From the NCBI RefSeq assembly GCF_018314255.1, contig NZ_CP073066.1, forward strand, positions 2,294,001-2,358,000: a DNA stretch of 64,000 nucleotides, written 5' to 3'. Below the pieces are notes generated by a model. The model made no database searches and had not been told where the DNA came from. It saw nothing but the letters and a program-made list of their open reading frames with translations. The position numbers and the translations under genes are program-made. Shown here one piece after another: positions 37,079-45,765 of the stretch; position 1 is the first letter of the stretch; every line of letters starts with the position of its first letter. This DNA is from Lentilactobacillus buchneri. Its GTDB lineage: Bacteria; Bacillota; Bacilli; Lactobacillales; Lactobacillaceae.

Positions 37079-39159
37079 TGGCTAATAATTTCTTATTAGA
37101 AATCGGATTGGAAGAAATTCCGGCGCACGTGGTCACCCCAAGCATCAAGCAACTAAAGAAGCGTGCCAGTGATTTCTTGAAGGATCAACGGATTTCATTT
37201 GCTGAGATTAAAACGTTCAGTACTCCCCGTCGTTTGGCACTTTACATTACTGATTTAGCTGACAAACAGCCTGATATTGACAAATCTGTTAAGGGTCCGG
37301 CCAAAAAAATTGCCCAGGATAGTGACGGTAATTGGACCAAAGCGGCGATTGGCTTCTCACGCGGGCAGGGTGCAACTCCTGATGACATCACCTTTAAGGA
37401 TGTTAAGGGCGTTGAGTACGTCTTCGTTGAAAAACACATTGCCGGTAAATCACTTAAAGAAATTTTGCCGGGGATGAAGGATGTCATTACCGCCATGACT
37501 TTCCCAACCATGATGAAATGGGGGACGTATTCGTTTGAATATGTCCGCCCAATCAAATGGCTGGTGGCCTTGTTGAACGATAAGGTGATTCCCTTCAAGA
37601 TTTTGGATGTCGACACGGATCGGATGACATCTGGTCACCGTTTCATAGGCAAGGATATTGAACTTGCCAATGCCGACGAATACGAAGAAAAACTGACTGA
37701 ACAGTATGTCGTCGCCGACGCCGTCAAACGCAAGGAATTAATTACCAAGCAGATTAACAAGATTGCTGCCGACAACAATTGGCAGATCAACCTGGATCCC
37801 GATTTATTGGAAGAAGTCAATAACTTGGTTGAATGGCCAACCGCGTTCTTTGGCAACTTTGATGAAAAATACCTTGCCATCCCTGATGAAGTCCTAATCA
37901 CTTCCATGAAGGATCATCAACGCTTCTTCTACGTGACCGATCAAGACGGCAAACTTTTGCCGCACTTCATCTCAGTTCGTAACGGTAATGATTATGATAT
38001 TCAAAATGTGGTTGCCGGAAACGAAAAAGTCTTGACTGCCAGACTCGATGATGCAATGTTCTTCTACCAAGAAGATCAAAAGAAATCGATTGCCGATTAC
38101 GTTGAGCGGCTGAAGAAAGTCAGCTTCCACGATAAGATTTCAACAATGTATGAGAAGATGCAACGAGTCCAAGTGATTTCAAAACACCTTGGGAATCTCG
38201 CCGGCCTATCCGAGCAGGAGCTCAAGGACCTTGAGCGGGCCGCTTCGATTTACAAATTTGATTTGGTTACCGGAATGGTTGGTGAATTTGCAGAACTCCA
38301 AGGGGTCATGGGCGACAAATATGCCTTGTTAAAGGGTGAAGATCAAGCTGTTGCCACCGCGATTTCTGAACATTACATGCCAATTTCGGCAAATGGTGAG
38401 CTGCCAAAGACCAACGTCGGTTCAATTTTGGCAATTGCTGACAAACTGGACAGTATTTTGACGTTCTTTGCTGCCGGGATGATCCCAAGTGGCTCAAACG
38501 ATCCGTATGCACTCCGTCGCCAAGCAACCGGAGTGGTTCGAATTGTGGCTGATAAGCAGTTAAACTTTGATTTGGACCAGACTTTGAATCTGTTAATTGA
38601 TCGAGAAGATCAAGCGTCAGTTGCACCAAAACTGGATATGAAAGCCCAAGTTCCTGCCGTCAGTGACTTTGTCAAAGATCGGATCAAACAGTACTTGGAC
38701 GACTTGGGAGTTCGTTACGACATTGCCGATGCGGTGACCTCTGGTTCCCACACCAATATCCTGTTCAACATTGCCAGTGCCAAAACACTGCAGGATCATA
38801 AAGACGACCCCGACTTCAAGGACATTATCGAATCGCTGACCCGAGTTCAGCGGATTGCCAAGAAGGGCGCCTTCAAGGCTGATGATTTAACGGTTGATCC
38901 GGCATTGTTTGAAAATGATTCCGAGAAGGCTTTGAATCAGGCTGTAGCAGCTGCTGCCAAGGATTACACTCACCAAAGCGCCGAAGAAGACTTTGGTCGT
39001 TTAGCTCAGCTCAAAGATAAAATTAATGACTATTTCGATGCCACCATGGTCATGGCCAAAGATGAAAAGCTGAAGAACAATCACTTGCGCCAACTCACAA
39101 TGATTGCCAACATGATTATGTATCTCGGTGATCTCGATAAATTAGTTGTCAAAGGTTAA
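37078..39159 (+). CDS. glyS: Glycyl-tRNA synthetase beta subunit
   Basis: The tRNA-binding beta subunit of bacterial GlyRS, 693 residues, normal length. The N-terminus LLEIGLEEIPAHVVTPSIKQL and the internal RPIKWLVALL and SMKDHQRFFYVTDQDGKLLPHF motifs are typical, with the HD-like and anticodon-binding domains toward the C-terminus. It uses AAGGAGG inside glyQ and overlaps that gene by one base, so translation is coupled. A terminator follows before dnaG. Confidence 0.97.
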   Translation: MANNFLLEIGLEEIPAHVVTPSIKQLKKRASDFLKDQRISFAEIKTFSTPRRLALYITDLADKQPDIDKSVKGPAKKIAQDSDGNWTKAAIGFSRGQGATPDDITFKDVKGVEYVFVEKHIAGKSLKEILPGMKDVITAMTFPTMMKWGTYSFEYVRPIKWLVALLNDKVIPFKILDVDTDRMTSGHRFIGKDIELANADEYEEKLTEQYVVADAVKRKELITKQINKIAADNNWQINLDPDLLEEVNNLVEWPTAFFGNFDEKYLAIPDEVLITSMKDHQRFFYVTDQDGKLLPHFISVRNGNDYDIQNVVAGNEKVLTARLDDAMFFYQEDQKKSIADYVERLKKVSFHDKISTMYEKMQRVQVISKHLGNLAGLSEQELKDLERAASIYKFDLVTGMVGEFAELQGVMGDKYALLKGEDQAVATAISEHYMPISANGELPKTNVGSILAIADKLDSILTFFAAGMIPSGSNDPYALRRQATGVVRIVADKQLNFDLDQTLNLLIDREDQASVAPKLDMKAQVPAVSDFVKDRIKQYLDDLGVRYDIADAVTSGSHTNILFNIASAKTLQDHKDDPDFKDIIESLTRVQRIAKKGAFKADDLTVDPALFENDSEKALNQAVAAAAKDYTHQSAEEDFGRLAQLKDKINDYFDATMVMAKDEKLKNNHLRQLTMIANMIMYLGDLDKLVVKG

Positions 39160-39228
39160 TTTTGAGGGCTAATATTTGTACTAATTAATGTTTTATGATA
39201 ATATTTAAATACGTATCGCCAGTAAAAC

Positions 39229-39255
39229 AAGTCGCACTTTTGGGTGCGGCTTTTT
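39229..39255 (+). terminator. Terminator after glyS
   Basis: AAGTCGCAC (39229-39237) pairs with GTGCGGCTT (39244-39252) with one G-T pair, then T residues. It lies 40 bases before the dnaG start, so dnaG needs read-through or another promoter. Confidence 0.85.
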
Positions 39256-39294
39256 ACAGGTATTGATTCAGTTTTGAAGATGGGAGGCGAAGTA

Positions 39295-41121
39295 ATGGCG
39301 AAGATCCCAGAAGATGTGATTGAAGAAATCAGGTCACAGGTTAACATTGTTGACGTTGTCTCCCAGTTTGTTCAATTGAAACAGTCCGGAAAGAATTTAT
39401 TTGGCCTTTGTCCGTTTCATGAAGAGCGGACCCCATCTTTTTCCGTCTCGGAAGATAAACAGATTTTTCATTGTTTTAGCTGTGGCAGGGGCGGTAACGT
39501 CTTTAAGTTCATTATGGAGCTGCAGAATGTTTCCTTTCCTGAGGCAGTTAAAAAGGTCGCTGAGATGGAAAATATTTCTGTTGATGAGAAGTATTTCCGT
39601 GAAAGCGGCAGTTCCCAATCAAGTCCCGAAAACACACAACAAAAAGCATTAATTGATCTGCACGAGCAAAGCGTCAAGCTGTATCACCATATTTTGACCA
39701 ATACCAAGATGGGCCAGCCAGCGCTCGATTATCTGCATAAACGTGGATTGACCGACCAGACGATTACCACTTATCAGTTGGGATATGCCCCGGCACAGCG
39801 GTTGCTGAAGCCATTTTTCGACGAGCGCAAAGTTGATTTTCAACTGCTGCGAAAATCTGGTCTGTTTTCTGAAGACCAGGATGGCAATTTGCGAGACCGT
39901 TTCGTCGACCGGGTGATGTATCCGATTCGAAACGGTTCCGGTCAAACGATTGCTTTTTCTGGGCGATTGTTAACCACTGATTCCGACATGCCGAAGTACC
40001 TGAACAGTCCTGAGACTGACATTTTCAACAAACGAAAAGTGTTATTCAACCTAGATTTGGCCAGGTCAAATATTCGCACCGGTGAGCCGGCAATTTTATT
40101 TGAAGGATTCATGGATGTTATTACTGCCTTTCAAGCAGGGATCAAGTCCGGAATCGCGTCGATGGGAACCAGTTTAACCGAGCAGCAGATCTATGACATC
40201 AAACGGATTACGCGCGAAGTCGTGATTTCCTATGATGGCGATACGCCTGGCCAAAAGGCGATCAAACGCGCCATTGATTCATTCAATGAACAGAAGAGCA
40301 ATTTGGTGATGAAAATCATCTCGATACCTGATGGAATGGATCCTGATGAGTTCATTCGCAAAAAAGGTGCCGACGATTTTAAACAGTTGATTGACCATGC
40401 TCAGGCTCCAGTTGAGTTTGAATTGAATTATCTCAAAAAACAATACAATTTGGATTCTGAGATTGACCAAACTAATTACATTGCTGAAGCTTTAAAGCTG
40501 ATTAGCCGAGTGGATTCCGGCATTTCACGGGATCTTTACCTTAACCGGTTGGCGGATGAATTTTCAGTGGCCAAGCAACTGCTGCAACAGCAGTTAGCAC
40601 CATTGATCAGACAACCCGCCCCGGCGGCTGAACCGCATCAATACCACAAGCAGGTTCAGGTCGTTAAACAGCAAAAGCATTTCTCGTTAGTTGAGAAAGC
40701 CGAAATGCAGCTGATGAACCGCATGCTGCACTACCATGATATTTGGTTAAAGGTAAGTAATGTTTCGGGGTTCGCATTTGTTGATGAACAGTACCAAATG
40801 TTGTACCTTTTAGCCGAGGGGTATTTTACCAAATTCGATGATTATAATGTTGCCACGTTCAGCAACCTGATTTCGGAAGACTCACTGCAAAGTCTATTAG
40901 TTGATATTGACATGCTCGAGCTTCCAGATAATCCGACCAATGCTGAAATCGATAGCTACTTAAACATTTTAATGCATCGAGCCCCGGTAGAGGAAAAGTT
41001 AAAGAAAAAGCGGGCAGAACTCAAGCAAGCCGTTAAGATTGGTGATGTTGACAAGCAACGTGCGTTAACGATTGAGATTGTTAAGCTTGAACAACAGAAG
41101 AGAATGAAGCAACAAGTATAA
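39295..41121 (+). CDS. dnaG: DNA primase
   Basis: DnaG makes RNA primers for replication. The 608-residue protein begins [20 protein letters not shown]. It has the zinc-ribbon [11 protein letters not shown] with CFSCGRGG (about 39-66), the Toprim catalytic core with [11 protein letters not shown] (about 265) and [13 protein letters not shown] (about 306), and a C-terminal helicase-interaction domain. The frame is open upstream through the terminator, but the ATG at 39295 has a GGGAGG site seven bases away. rpoD follows in the same operon, as in most bacteria. Confidence 0.97.
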   Translation: MAKIPEDVIEEIRSQVNIVDVVSQFVQLKQSGKNLFGLCPFHEERTPSFSVSEDKQIFHCFSCGRGGNVFKFIMELQNVSFPEAVKKVAEMENISVDEKYFRESGSSQSSPENTQQKALIDLHEQSVKLYHHILTNTKMGQPALDYLHKRGLTDQTITTYQLGYAPAQRLLKPFFDERKVDFQLLRKSGLFSEDQDGNLRDRFVDRVMYPIRNGSGQTIAFSGRLLTTDSDMPKYLNSPETDIFNKRKVLFNLDLARSNIRTGEPAILFEGFMDVITAFQAGIKSGIASMGTSLTEQQIYDIKRITREVVISYDGDTPGQKAIKRAIDSFNEQKSNLVMKIISIPDGMDPDEFIRKKGADDFKQLIDHAQAPVEFELNYLKKQYNLDSEIDQTNYIAEALKLISRVDSGISRDLYLNRLADEFSVAKQLLQQQLAPLIRQPAPAAEPHQYHKQVQVVKQQKHFSLVEKAEMQLMNRMLHYHDIWLKVSNVSGFAFVDEQYQMLYLLAEGYFTKFDDYNVATFSNLISEDSLQSLLVDIDMLELPDNPTNAEIDSYLNILMHRAPVEEKLKKKRAELKQAVKIGDVDKQRALTIEIVKLEQQKRMKQQV

Positions 41122-41138
41122 CTTCAGGAGGCGTTTTG

Positions 41139-42383
41139 ATGGCTACTAAAAAAACCGACGATAAAGTAACAGAAACAAAGACTGCCACAGCTAAGAAGGC
41201 AACTGCAGCTAAGAAAACGACTGCATCAAAGACCAGTACCAAGGCCAAGTCAACCAAAGCGAAGACAACTAAGGCCAAGACTACCAAAAAAGCTGACAAG
41301 CCATACAAGAAGGAATTTGACGCCATTGTTAAGGCTAATAAGCCAATTGGCCATATTACCTATGACGAATTGGAAAAGAAGATTGAAAAGCCTTATTCTC
41401 TGAGTGAAAAGGATATGGAAGGCCTCTTGGAGAGTATCGAGGACTCCGGGATCAGTGTCGTTGATGAAAACGGCGATCCGGATCCGCGAGCCATCGGTGC
41501 GGCTAAGAAAGTGACCAAGAAGGAACTTTCTGATGTTTCCGCGCCCACTGGTGTGAAAATTAACGATCCTGTCCGAATGTACCTGAAAGAAATTGGTCGA
41601 GTTTCACTTCTGAGTGCTGACCAGGAAATTTCATTGGCCAAGCGAATTGAAGCCGGTGACGAAGAAGCCAAGCAGGAACTTGCCGAAGCCAACTTACGGT
41701 TGGTGGTTTCAATTGCCAAGCGGTATGTTGGTCGAGGGATGCAATTCCTTGATCTGATTCAGGAAGGTAATATGGGCTTGATGAAGGCCGTTGAAAAGTT
41801 TGATTACCGTAAAGGATTCAAGTTCTCGACTTATGCAACTTGGTGGATTAGACAGGCTATCACCCGTGCGATTGCTGATCAGGCTCGGACAATTCGAATT
41901 CCAGTTCATATGGTTGAAACAATTAACAAGTTGATTCGAATTCAACGACAATTACTGCAGGATCTTGGCCGTGAGCCATTACCTGAAGAAATTGGTGCCG
42001 AGATGGACATGCCAACTGAAAAGGTTCGAGAAATTCTAAAGATTGCTCAAGAACCGGTTTCCCTTGAAACCCCAATTGGTGAAGAGGACGACAGTCACCT
42101 TGGTGATTTCATTGAAGATCAGGATGCAACTTCTCCTGCTGACCATGCGGCTTATGAATTACTCAAAGAACAGCTCGAGAGCGTCCTTGATACGTTAACC
42201 GACCGTGAGGAAAATGTGTTACGATTGCGATTTGGTCTTGACGACGGTCGTACCCGCACGCTTGAAGAAGTGGGTAAAGTCTTTGGTGTGACTCGCGAAC
42301 GAATTCGTCAGATTGAAGCCAAGGCATTAAGAAAGCTGCGTCACCCATCACGAAGCAAGCAGCTTAAAGATTTCTTGGATTAA
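41139..42383 (+). CDS. rpoD: RNA polymerase primary sigma factor (SigA/RpoD)
   Basis: The housekeeping sigma factor, 414 residues. The N-terminus (about 1-50) is a Lys/Ala/Thr low-complexity stretch. A region 1.1-like segment follows, then 1.2 ([13 protein letters not shown]), regions 2.1-2.4 ([50 protein letters not shown]), 3 ([19 protein letters not shown]) and 4.2 ([20 protein letters not shown]). ATG 41139 is chosen over the TTG one codon upstream from AGGAGG spacing. It is co-transcribed with dnaG. Confidence 0.98.
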   Translation: MATKKTDDKVTETKTATAKKATAAKKTTASKTSTKAKSTKAKTTKAKTTKKADKPYKKEFDAIVKANKPIGHITYDELEKKIEKPYSLSEKDMEGLLESIEDSGISVVDENGDPDPRAIGAAKKVTKKELSDVSAPTGVKINDPVRMYLKEIGRVSLLSADQEISLAKRIEAGDEEAKQELAEANLRLVVSIAKRYVGRGMQFLDLIQEGNMGLMKAVEKFDYRKGFKFSTYATWWIRQAITRAIADQARTIRIPVHMVETINKLIRIQRQLLQDLGREPLPEEIGAEMDMPTEKVREILKIAQEPVSLETPIGEEDDSHLGDFIEDQDATSPADHAAYELLKEQLESVLDTLTDREENVLRLRFGLDDGRTRTLEEVGKVFGVTRERIRQIEAKALRKLRHPSRSKQLKDFLD

Positions 42384-42403
42384 TTTAATATGATCATTAA
42401 TCG

Positions 42404-42435
42404 AGTTGGGGCACTTCGGTGTTCCAACTTTTTTT
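42404..42435 (+). terminator. Terminator after rpoD
   Basis: AGTTGGGGCAC pairs with GTGTTCCAACT around a TTCG tetraloop, with two G-T pairs, then a T-run to 42435. Confidence 0.9.
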
Positions 42436-42501
42436 GTCCGCTAAAATGGCCCTTCCAAGTAAAATGCCTCTCGGAATCTGTCATTTTCCATTAGGATAAT
42501 T

Positions 42502-42507
42502 TATAAT
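42502..42507 (+). promoter_or_regulatory. Probable -10 of the trmK operon
   Basis: A perfect TATAAT at 42502-42507, 30 bases before the trmK start, downstream of the rpoD terminator. No strong -35 is seen. Confidence 0.5.
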
Positions 42508-42536
42508 GAATTTATACACAAAATGAGGAGCAAAAT

Positions 42537-43241
42537 ATGAATAGCACGCATTTATCGAAACGACTACAAACGGTCAGTGACCACGTTGAACCTGGCAGCC
42601 GGCTGGCAGATATTGGCTCGGATCATGCCTACCTGCCGATTCACTTGGCTCAAAATCATATTATCGACTATGGCGTCGTCGGTGAGGTTGCCAAAGGACC
42701 GCTTGCCAACGCGACATCAGAAATTACTAAGGACCATTTGTTGGATATCCTTCATCCCCGACTTGCCGATGGCTTGGCAGCCATTGAACCCGGCGACGAC
42801 ATTGATGCCATCACCATCGCCGGCATGGGTGGCAACCTGATTACCCACATTTTGGAAGCTGGTAAGGCTAAATTAACCGGAAAAGAAAAGTTGATTCTCC
42901 AACCCAACGTCGGCGAACCGGTCGTCAGAAACTGGCTGATGGCCAATCAATATCGAATCTTTGCTGAGCAGATCCTAAAAGAAGACGGCCATATCTATGA
43001 AATCATTACGGCTAAAAAGGCCGCCAAACCCGTCACTTATTCAAAATTGGCCCTTCAGTTTGGTCCATTTTTATTACAAGAAAAATCGCCGGTGTTCGTT
43101 GAAAAATGGCAGGAAGAAATTGGCCTGCTAAAGCGGGTGATTAAGAATATGCGTCAGGCCACCACTCCCGATACGGCAAAAATGGCGGCCATTCAGGCAG
43201 AAATTAAACTAATCAATGAGGTGATCAAGGTTGAAAGCTAA
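42537..43241 (+). CDS. trmK: tRNA (adenine-22-N1)-methyltransferase
   Basis: TrmK methylates A22 in tRNA-Ser and similar tRNAs. The 234-residue protein has a Rossmann methyltransferase N-terminal half with GSRLADIGSDHAYLPIHLA (about 20-38), DAITIAGMGGNLI (about 85) and LILQPNVGEPVVRNWL, and a C-terminal coiled coil (about 185-225). The ATG follows GAGGAG. It overlaps the next gene by 11 bases, matching the Bacillus yqfN-yqfO pair after rpoD. Confidence 0.95.
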   Translation: MNSTHLSKRLQTVSDHVEPGSRLADIGSDHAYLPIHLAQNHIIDYGVVGEVAKGPLANATSEITKDHLLDILHPRLADGLAAIEPGDDIDAITIAGMGGNLITHILEAGKAKLTGKEKLILQPNVGEPVVRNWLMANQYRIFAEQILKEDGHIYEIITAKKAAKPVTYSKLALQFGPFLLQEKSPVFVEKWQEEIGLLKRVIKNMRQATTPDTAKMAAIQAEIKLINEVIKVES

Positions 43242-44346
43242 GCAGTTAATTGAAAGATTTGAGCAATTTGCCCCCAAAAAGTTGGCAATGGAAAATGATC
43301 CGGTCGGCTTACAAATCGGTTCACTCAATCAGGAAATTCACAAAGTCATGACCACTTTGGATGTTCGCCCGGAAGTCGTCGATGAGGCGATTGCCAACCA
43401 CGTTGACTTTATTTTTGCTCATCACCCGGTGATGTTTCATCCAGCTCATAATCTTGATCTCGATGACCCGCAAAATGCGATGTACGCTAAAATAATTGCC
43501 AACCACATCACTGTTTACGCTGCCCACACTAATTTGGACGCTGCTGACGGTGGGATGAATGATTGGCTTGCCGAAGCACTTCAGTTAAACAATCTAAGTG
43601 GGATGGTCCCTGCCTATGATGAATCGGTCTTTCGATTAACCGTGCAAGTGCCTAAAGTCTATGCGACGGCTGTTAGAATGTCGCTTGTCGATGCCGGTGC
43701 GCAAGCCAGTGCCGCTCAGTACAGTGGATACACCTACGAAATTGACGGGACAGTCTACTATGTTCCCAAGGCCGGCGCCGATCCAACCATGGGGACTGCC
43801 GGTGAACCAAATGAAATCGAAGACTCGCGATTGGAATTTGAAGTTCCCGAAAGAAATCTTCATCAAGTTCTGAAGACTTTGTCAGATGTTCATCCGCTGG
43901 AAAAACCACTTTACAATTTGATTCGCCTGGAAGACAAGAAGCACCATTTTACGATGGGTCGAATCGGTGATTTGCCGCACAGCATGTCTGTCCAGGAATT
44001 GGCTGAAGACTGTAAGCAGACCTTTGGGGTTTCCGGCCTTCGGGTAATCGCTTCTGACCTGGCTCAGCCGATCAAACGAGTTGCCATTCTTGGTGGCGAT
44101 GGCGGCAAGTTCTTCCACTTGGCTCAGCAGAAGGGCGCCGACGCATATGTCACCGGGGATGTTTATTATCATACCGGCCACGACATGTTGGCTGCCAATT
44201 TCCCGGTGATCGACCCTGGCCACCACATTGAAAGTATTTGTATTCCCAAATTGGCCGAGCTGTTCAAACAGTGGTCCGACCAGTATCACTGGCAGCTGGC
44301 TATTTATCAGTCAACCATCAATACCGATCCATTCACATTTATGTAG
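43231..44346 (+). CDS. yqfO: NIF3-like dinuclear metal-binding protein
   Basis: A 371-residue NIF3/YqfO-type protein. The two halves of the metal site are seen: FAHHPVMFHP (about 68-77) and AHTNLDAADGGMND (about 97-110), then YVTGDVYYHTGHD and the PGHHIES motif near the C-terminus. The long form has the YqfO/PII-like insertion between them (about 125-230), as in B. subtilis. The exact reaction is not settled. The start is TTG after GAGGTGA. It is coupled to trmK. Confidence 0.92.
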   Translation: MKAKQLIERFEQFAPKKLAMENDPVGLQIGSLNQEIHKVMTTLDVRPEVVDEAIANHVDFIFAHHPVMFHPAHNLDLDDPQNAMYAKIIANHITVYAAHTNLDAADGGMNDWLAEALQLNNLSGMVPAYDESVFRLTVQVPKVYATAVRMSLVDAGAQASAAQYSGYTYEIDGTVYYVPKAGADPTMGTAGEPNEIEDSRLEFEVPERNLHQVLKTLSDVHPLEKPLYNLIRLEDKKHHFTMGRIGDLPHSMSVQELAEDCKQTFGVSGLRVIASDLAQPIKRVAILGGDGGKFFHLAQQKGADAYVTGDVYYHTGHDMLAANFPVIDPGHHIESICIPKLAELFKQWSDQYHWQLAIYQSTINTDPFTFM

Positions 44347-44365
44347 ATAAAAGGAGATAACTGTC

Positions 44366-45604
44366 ATGGCAAAATACGCCGAATTAATTCCCAACTTTTT
44401 AACGTTTGTAAAGATTAATACCCGTTCTGATCCTCAATCAACGAGCATTCCGTCCTCTGATAGAGAGACAGAGTTTTTGAATCAACTAAAGGATCGTCTG
44501 ACTAAAATGGGCTTAAAAGACGTTCACACCAACGAGCAAAGTGCCTATGTCTTTGCGACGCTTCCAGGAAACGTCGACAAATCCGTTCCAACCGTTGGCT
44601 TCATTTCACATATTGATACGGCTGATTTTAATGCTGAAAATATTCAACCACAAATTGTTGAGAATTATGATGGCCATTCTGTCATTAAACTTGATGAGAA
44701 GGGTGAATATACGCTGGACCCCAAAGTCTTTCCAAGTTTGAAGAAGTATGCAGGCCAAACCCTGATTACCACGGACGGGTCAACGTTGTTGGGTGCTGAT
44801 GACAAAGCCGGCGTAGCAGAGATTGTTGCTGCAATCACTTATTTACAAGCCCATCCGGAAGTCAAACATGGCGACATTAAGATTGCCTTTGGTCCGGATG
44901 AAGAAATTGGTACCGGCGCCGACCATTTTGACGTTAAAGATTTCGGCGCAGATGTTGCTTACACCGTCGATGGCGGCCCACTTGGGGATTTGAATTACGA
45001 AACCTTTAATGCCGCCGATGCAAAAGTCGTGATCAAAGGAACCGATGTTCATCCAGCTGAGGCCAAGGGTATTATGGTCAATGCCATCCAAGTTGGAATG
45101 GATTTCCACGCCGCCTTACCTGACTTTGACCGTCCTGAAAAGACCCAGGATCGGGAGGGATTCTTCCATCTGTATGATTTCCAGGGAACCGTCGACCACA
45201 CCGAAATGGGCTACATCATCCGTGACCATGATCGAGATCGCTTTGAAGCTCGAAAACGACTTTTCAAGGGGATTGCCAACCAGATGAACAGTGACTTTGG
45301 TGAGGACCGGGTTAAGGTGACCATCAAGGACCAGTATTACAACATGGGAGAAATTATCAAAAAGGATCCAACACCGGTAAAAATTGCTGAACAGGCGATG
45401 AAGAACGTTGACGTTACACCGCATGTTTTCCCGGTTCGTGGCGGAACGGACGGGTCTAAGATTTCTTACATGGGACTGCCGACGCCGAATATTTTCGCTG
45501 GCGGTGAGAATATGCATGGCCGTTTTGAATACGTGTCTGAGCAAACCATGGAAAAAGCGGTTGACGTGGTACTGGAAATCGCCAAATTATACGCTGAAAA
45601 GTAA
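44366..45604 (+). CDS. pepT: Peptidase T (tripeptidase)
   Basis: An M20-family zinc aminotripeptidase that removes the N-terminal residue from tripeptides, useful for a lactic acid bacterium living on peptides. The 412-residue protein shows the metal ligand SHIDTADFN (about 79), LLGADDKAGVAEIV (about 138), FGPDEEIGTGADHF (about 173), YTVDGGPLGDLNYETFNAA and the C-terminal PVRGGTDGSKISYMGLPTP (about 352). ATG after AAAGGAG. It follows yqfO by 19 bases and may share its transcript. Confidence 0.96.
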   Translation: MAKYAELIPNFLTFVKINTRSDPQSTSIPSSDRETEFLNQLKDRLTKMGLKDVHTNEQSAYVFATLPGNVDKSVPTVGFISHIDTADFNAENIQPQIVENYDGHSVIKLDEKGEYTLDPKVFPSLKKYAGQTLITTDGSTLLGADDKAGVAEIVAAITYLQAHPEVKHGDIKIAFGPDEEIGTGADHFDVKDFGADVAYTVDGGPLGDLNYETFNAADAKVVIKGTDVHPAEAKGIMVNAIQVGMDFHAALPDFDRPEKTQDREGFFHLYDFQGTVDHTEMGYIIRDHDRDRFEARKRLFKGIANQMNSDFGEDRVKVTIKDQYYNMGEIIKKDPTPVKIAEQAMKNVDVTPHVFPVRGGTDGSKISYMGLPTPNIFAGGENMHGRFEYVSEQTMEKAVDVVLEIAKLYAEK

Positions 45605-45606
45605 TA

Positions 45607-45623
45607 GGTCAAAAAAGGTCAAA
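45607..45623 (+). promoter_or_regulatory. CtsR operator upstream of clpB
   Basis: GGTCAAA (45607-45613), three bases, GGTCAAA (45617-45623): an exact match to the known CtsR tandem heptanucleotide. It begins two bases after the pepT stop. Confidence 0.93.
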
Positions 45624-45626
45624 TTA

Positions 45627-45656
45627 TTGTTCAGGGCATTCAAAATTTGATAGTAT
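45627..45656 (+). promoter_or_regulatory. Probable promoter of clpB
   Basis: TTGTTC (45627-45632), 18 bases, TAGTAT (45651-45656). Both boxes are imperfect, but the position right beside the CtsR site supports it. Confidence 0.5.
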
Positions 45657-45665
45657 AGCGTTAGT

Positions 45666-45706
45666 GGTTTGGAATGAAAAGAATGATTTTTGTTTCGAAC
45701 CTTTTT
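45666..45706 (+). terminator. Terminator-like hairpin in the clpB leader
   Basis: GGTTTGGAA (45666-45674) pairs with TTTCGAACC (45693-45701) at all nine positions including two G-T pairs, followed by TTTTT (45702-45706). It lies between the promoter and the clpB start, 60 bases before the ATG. Confidence 0.65.
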
Positions 45707-45765
45707 ATTAGAACGAATTCTTGAAACATTAGTCAACTAAAATACATTAATAAGGTGATAATTTA

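Noticed and set aside
39244..39294. N-terminal extension of dnaG starting at GTG 39244
   Set aside because: It begins inside a terminator hairpin; the ATG at 39295 has the ribosome binding site and the usual primase N-terminus.
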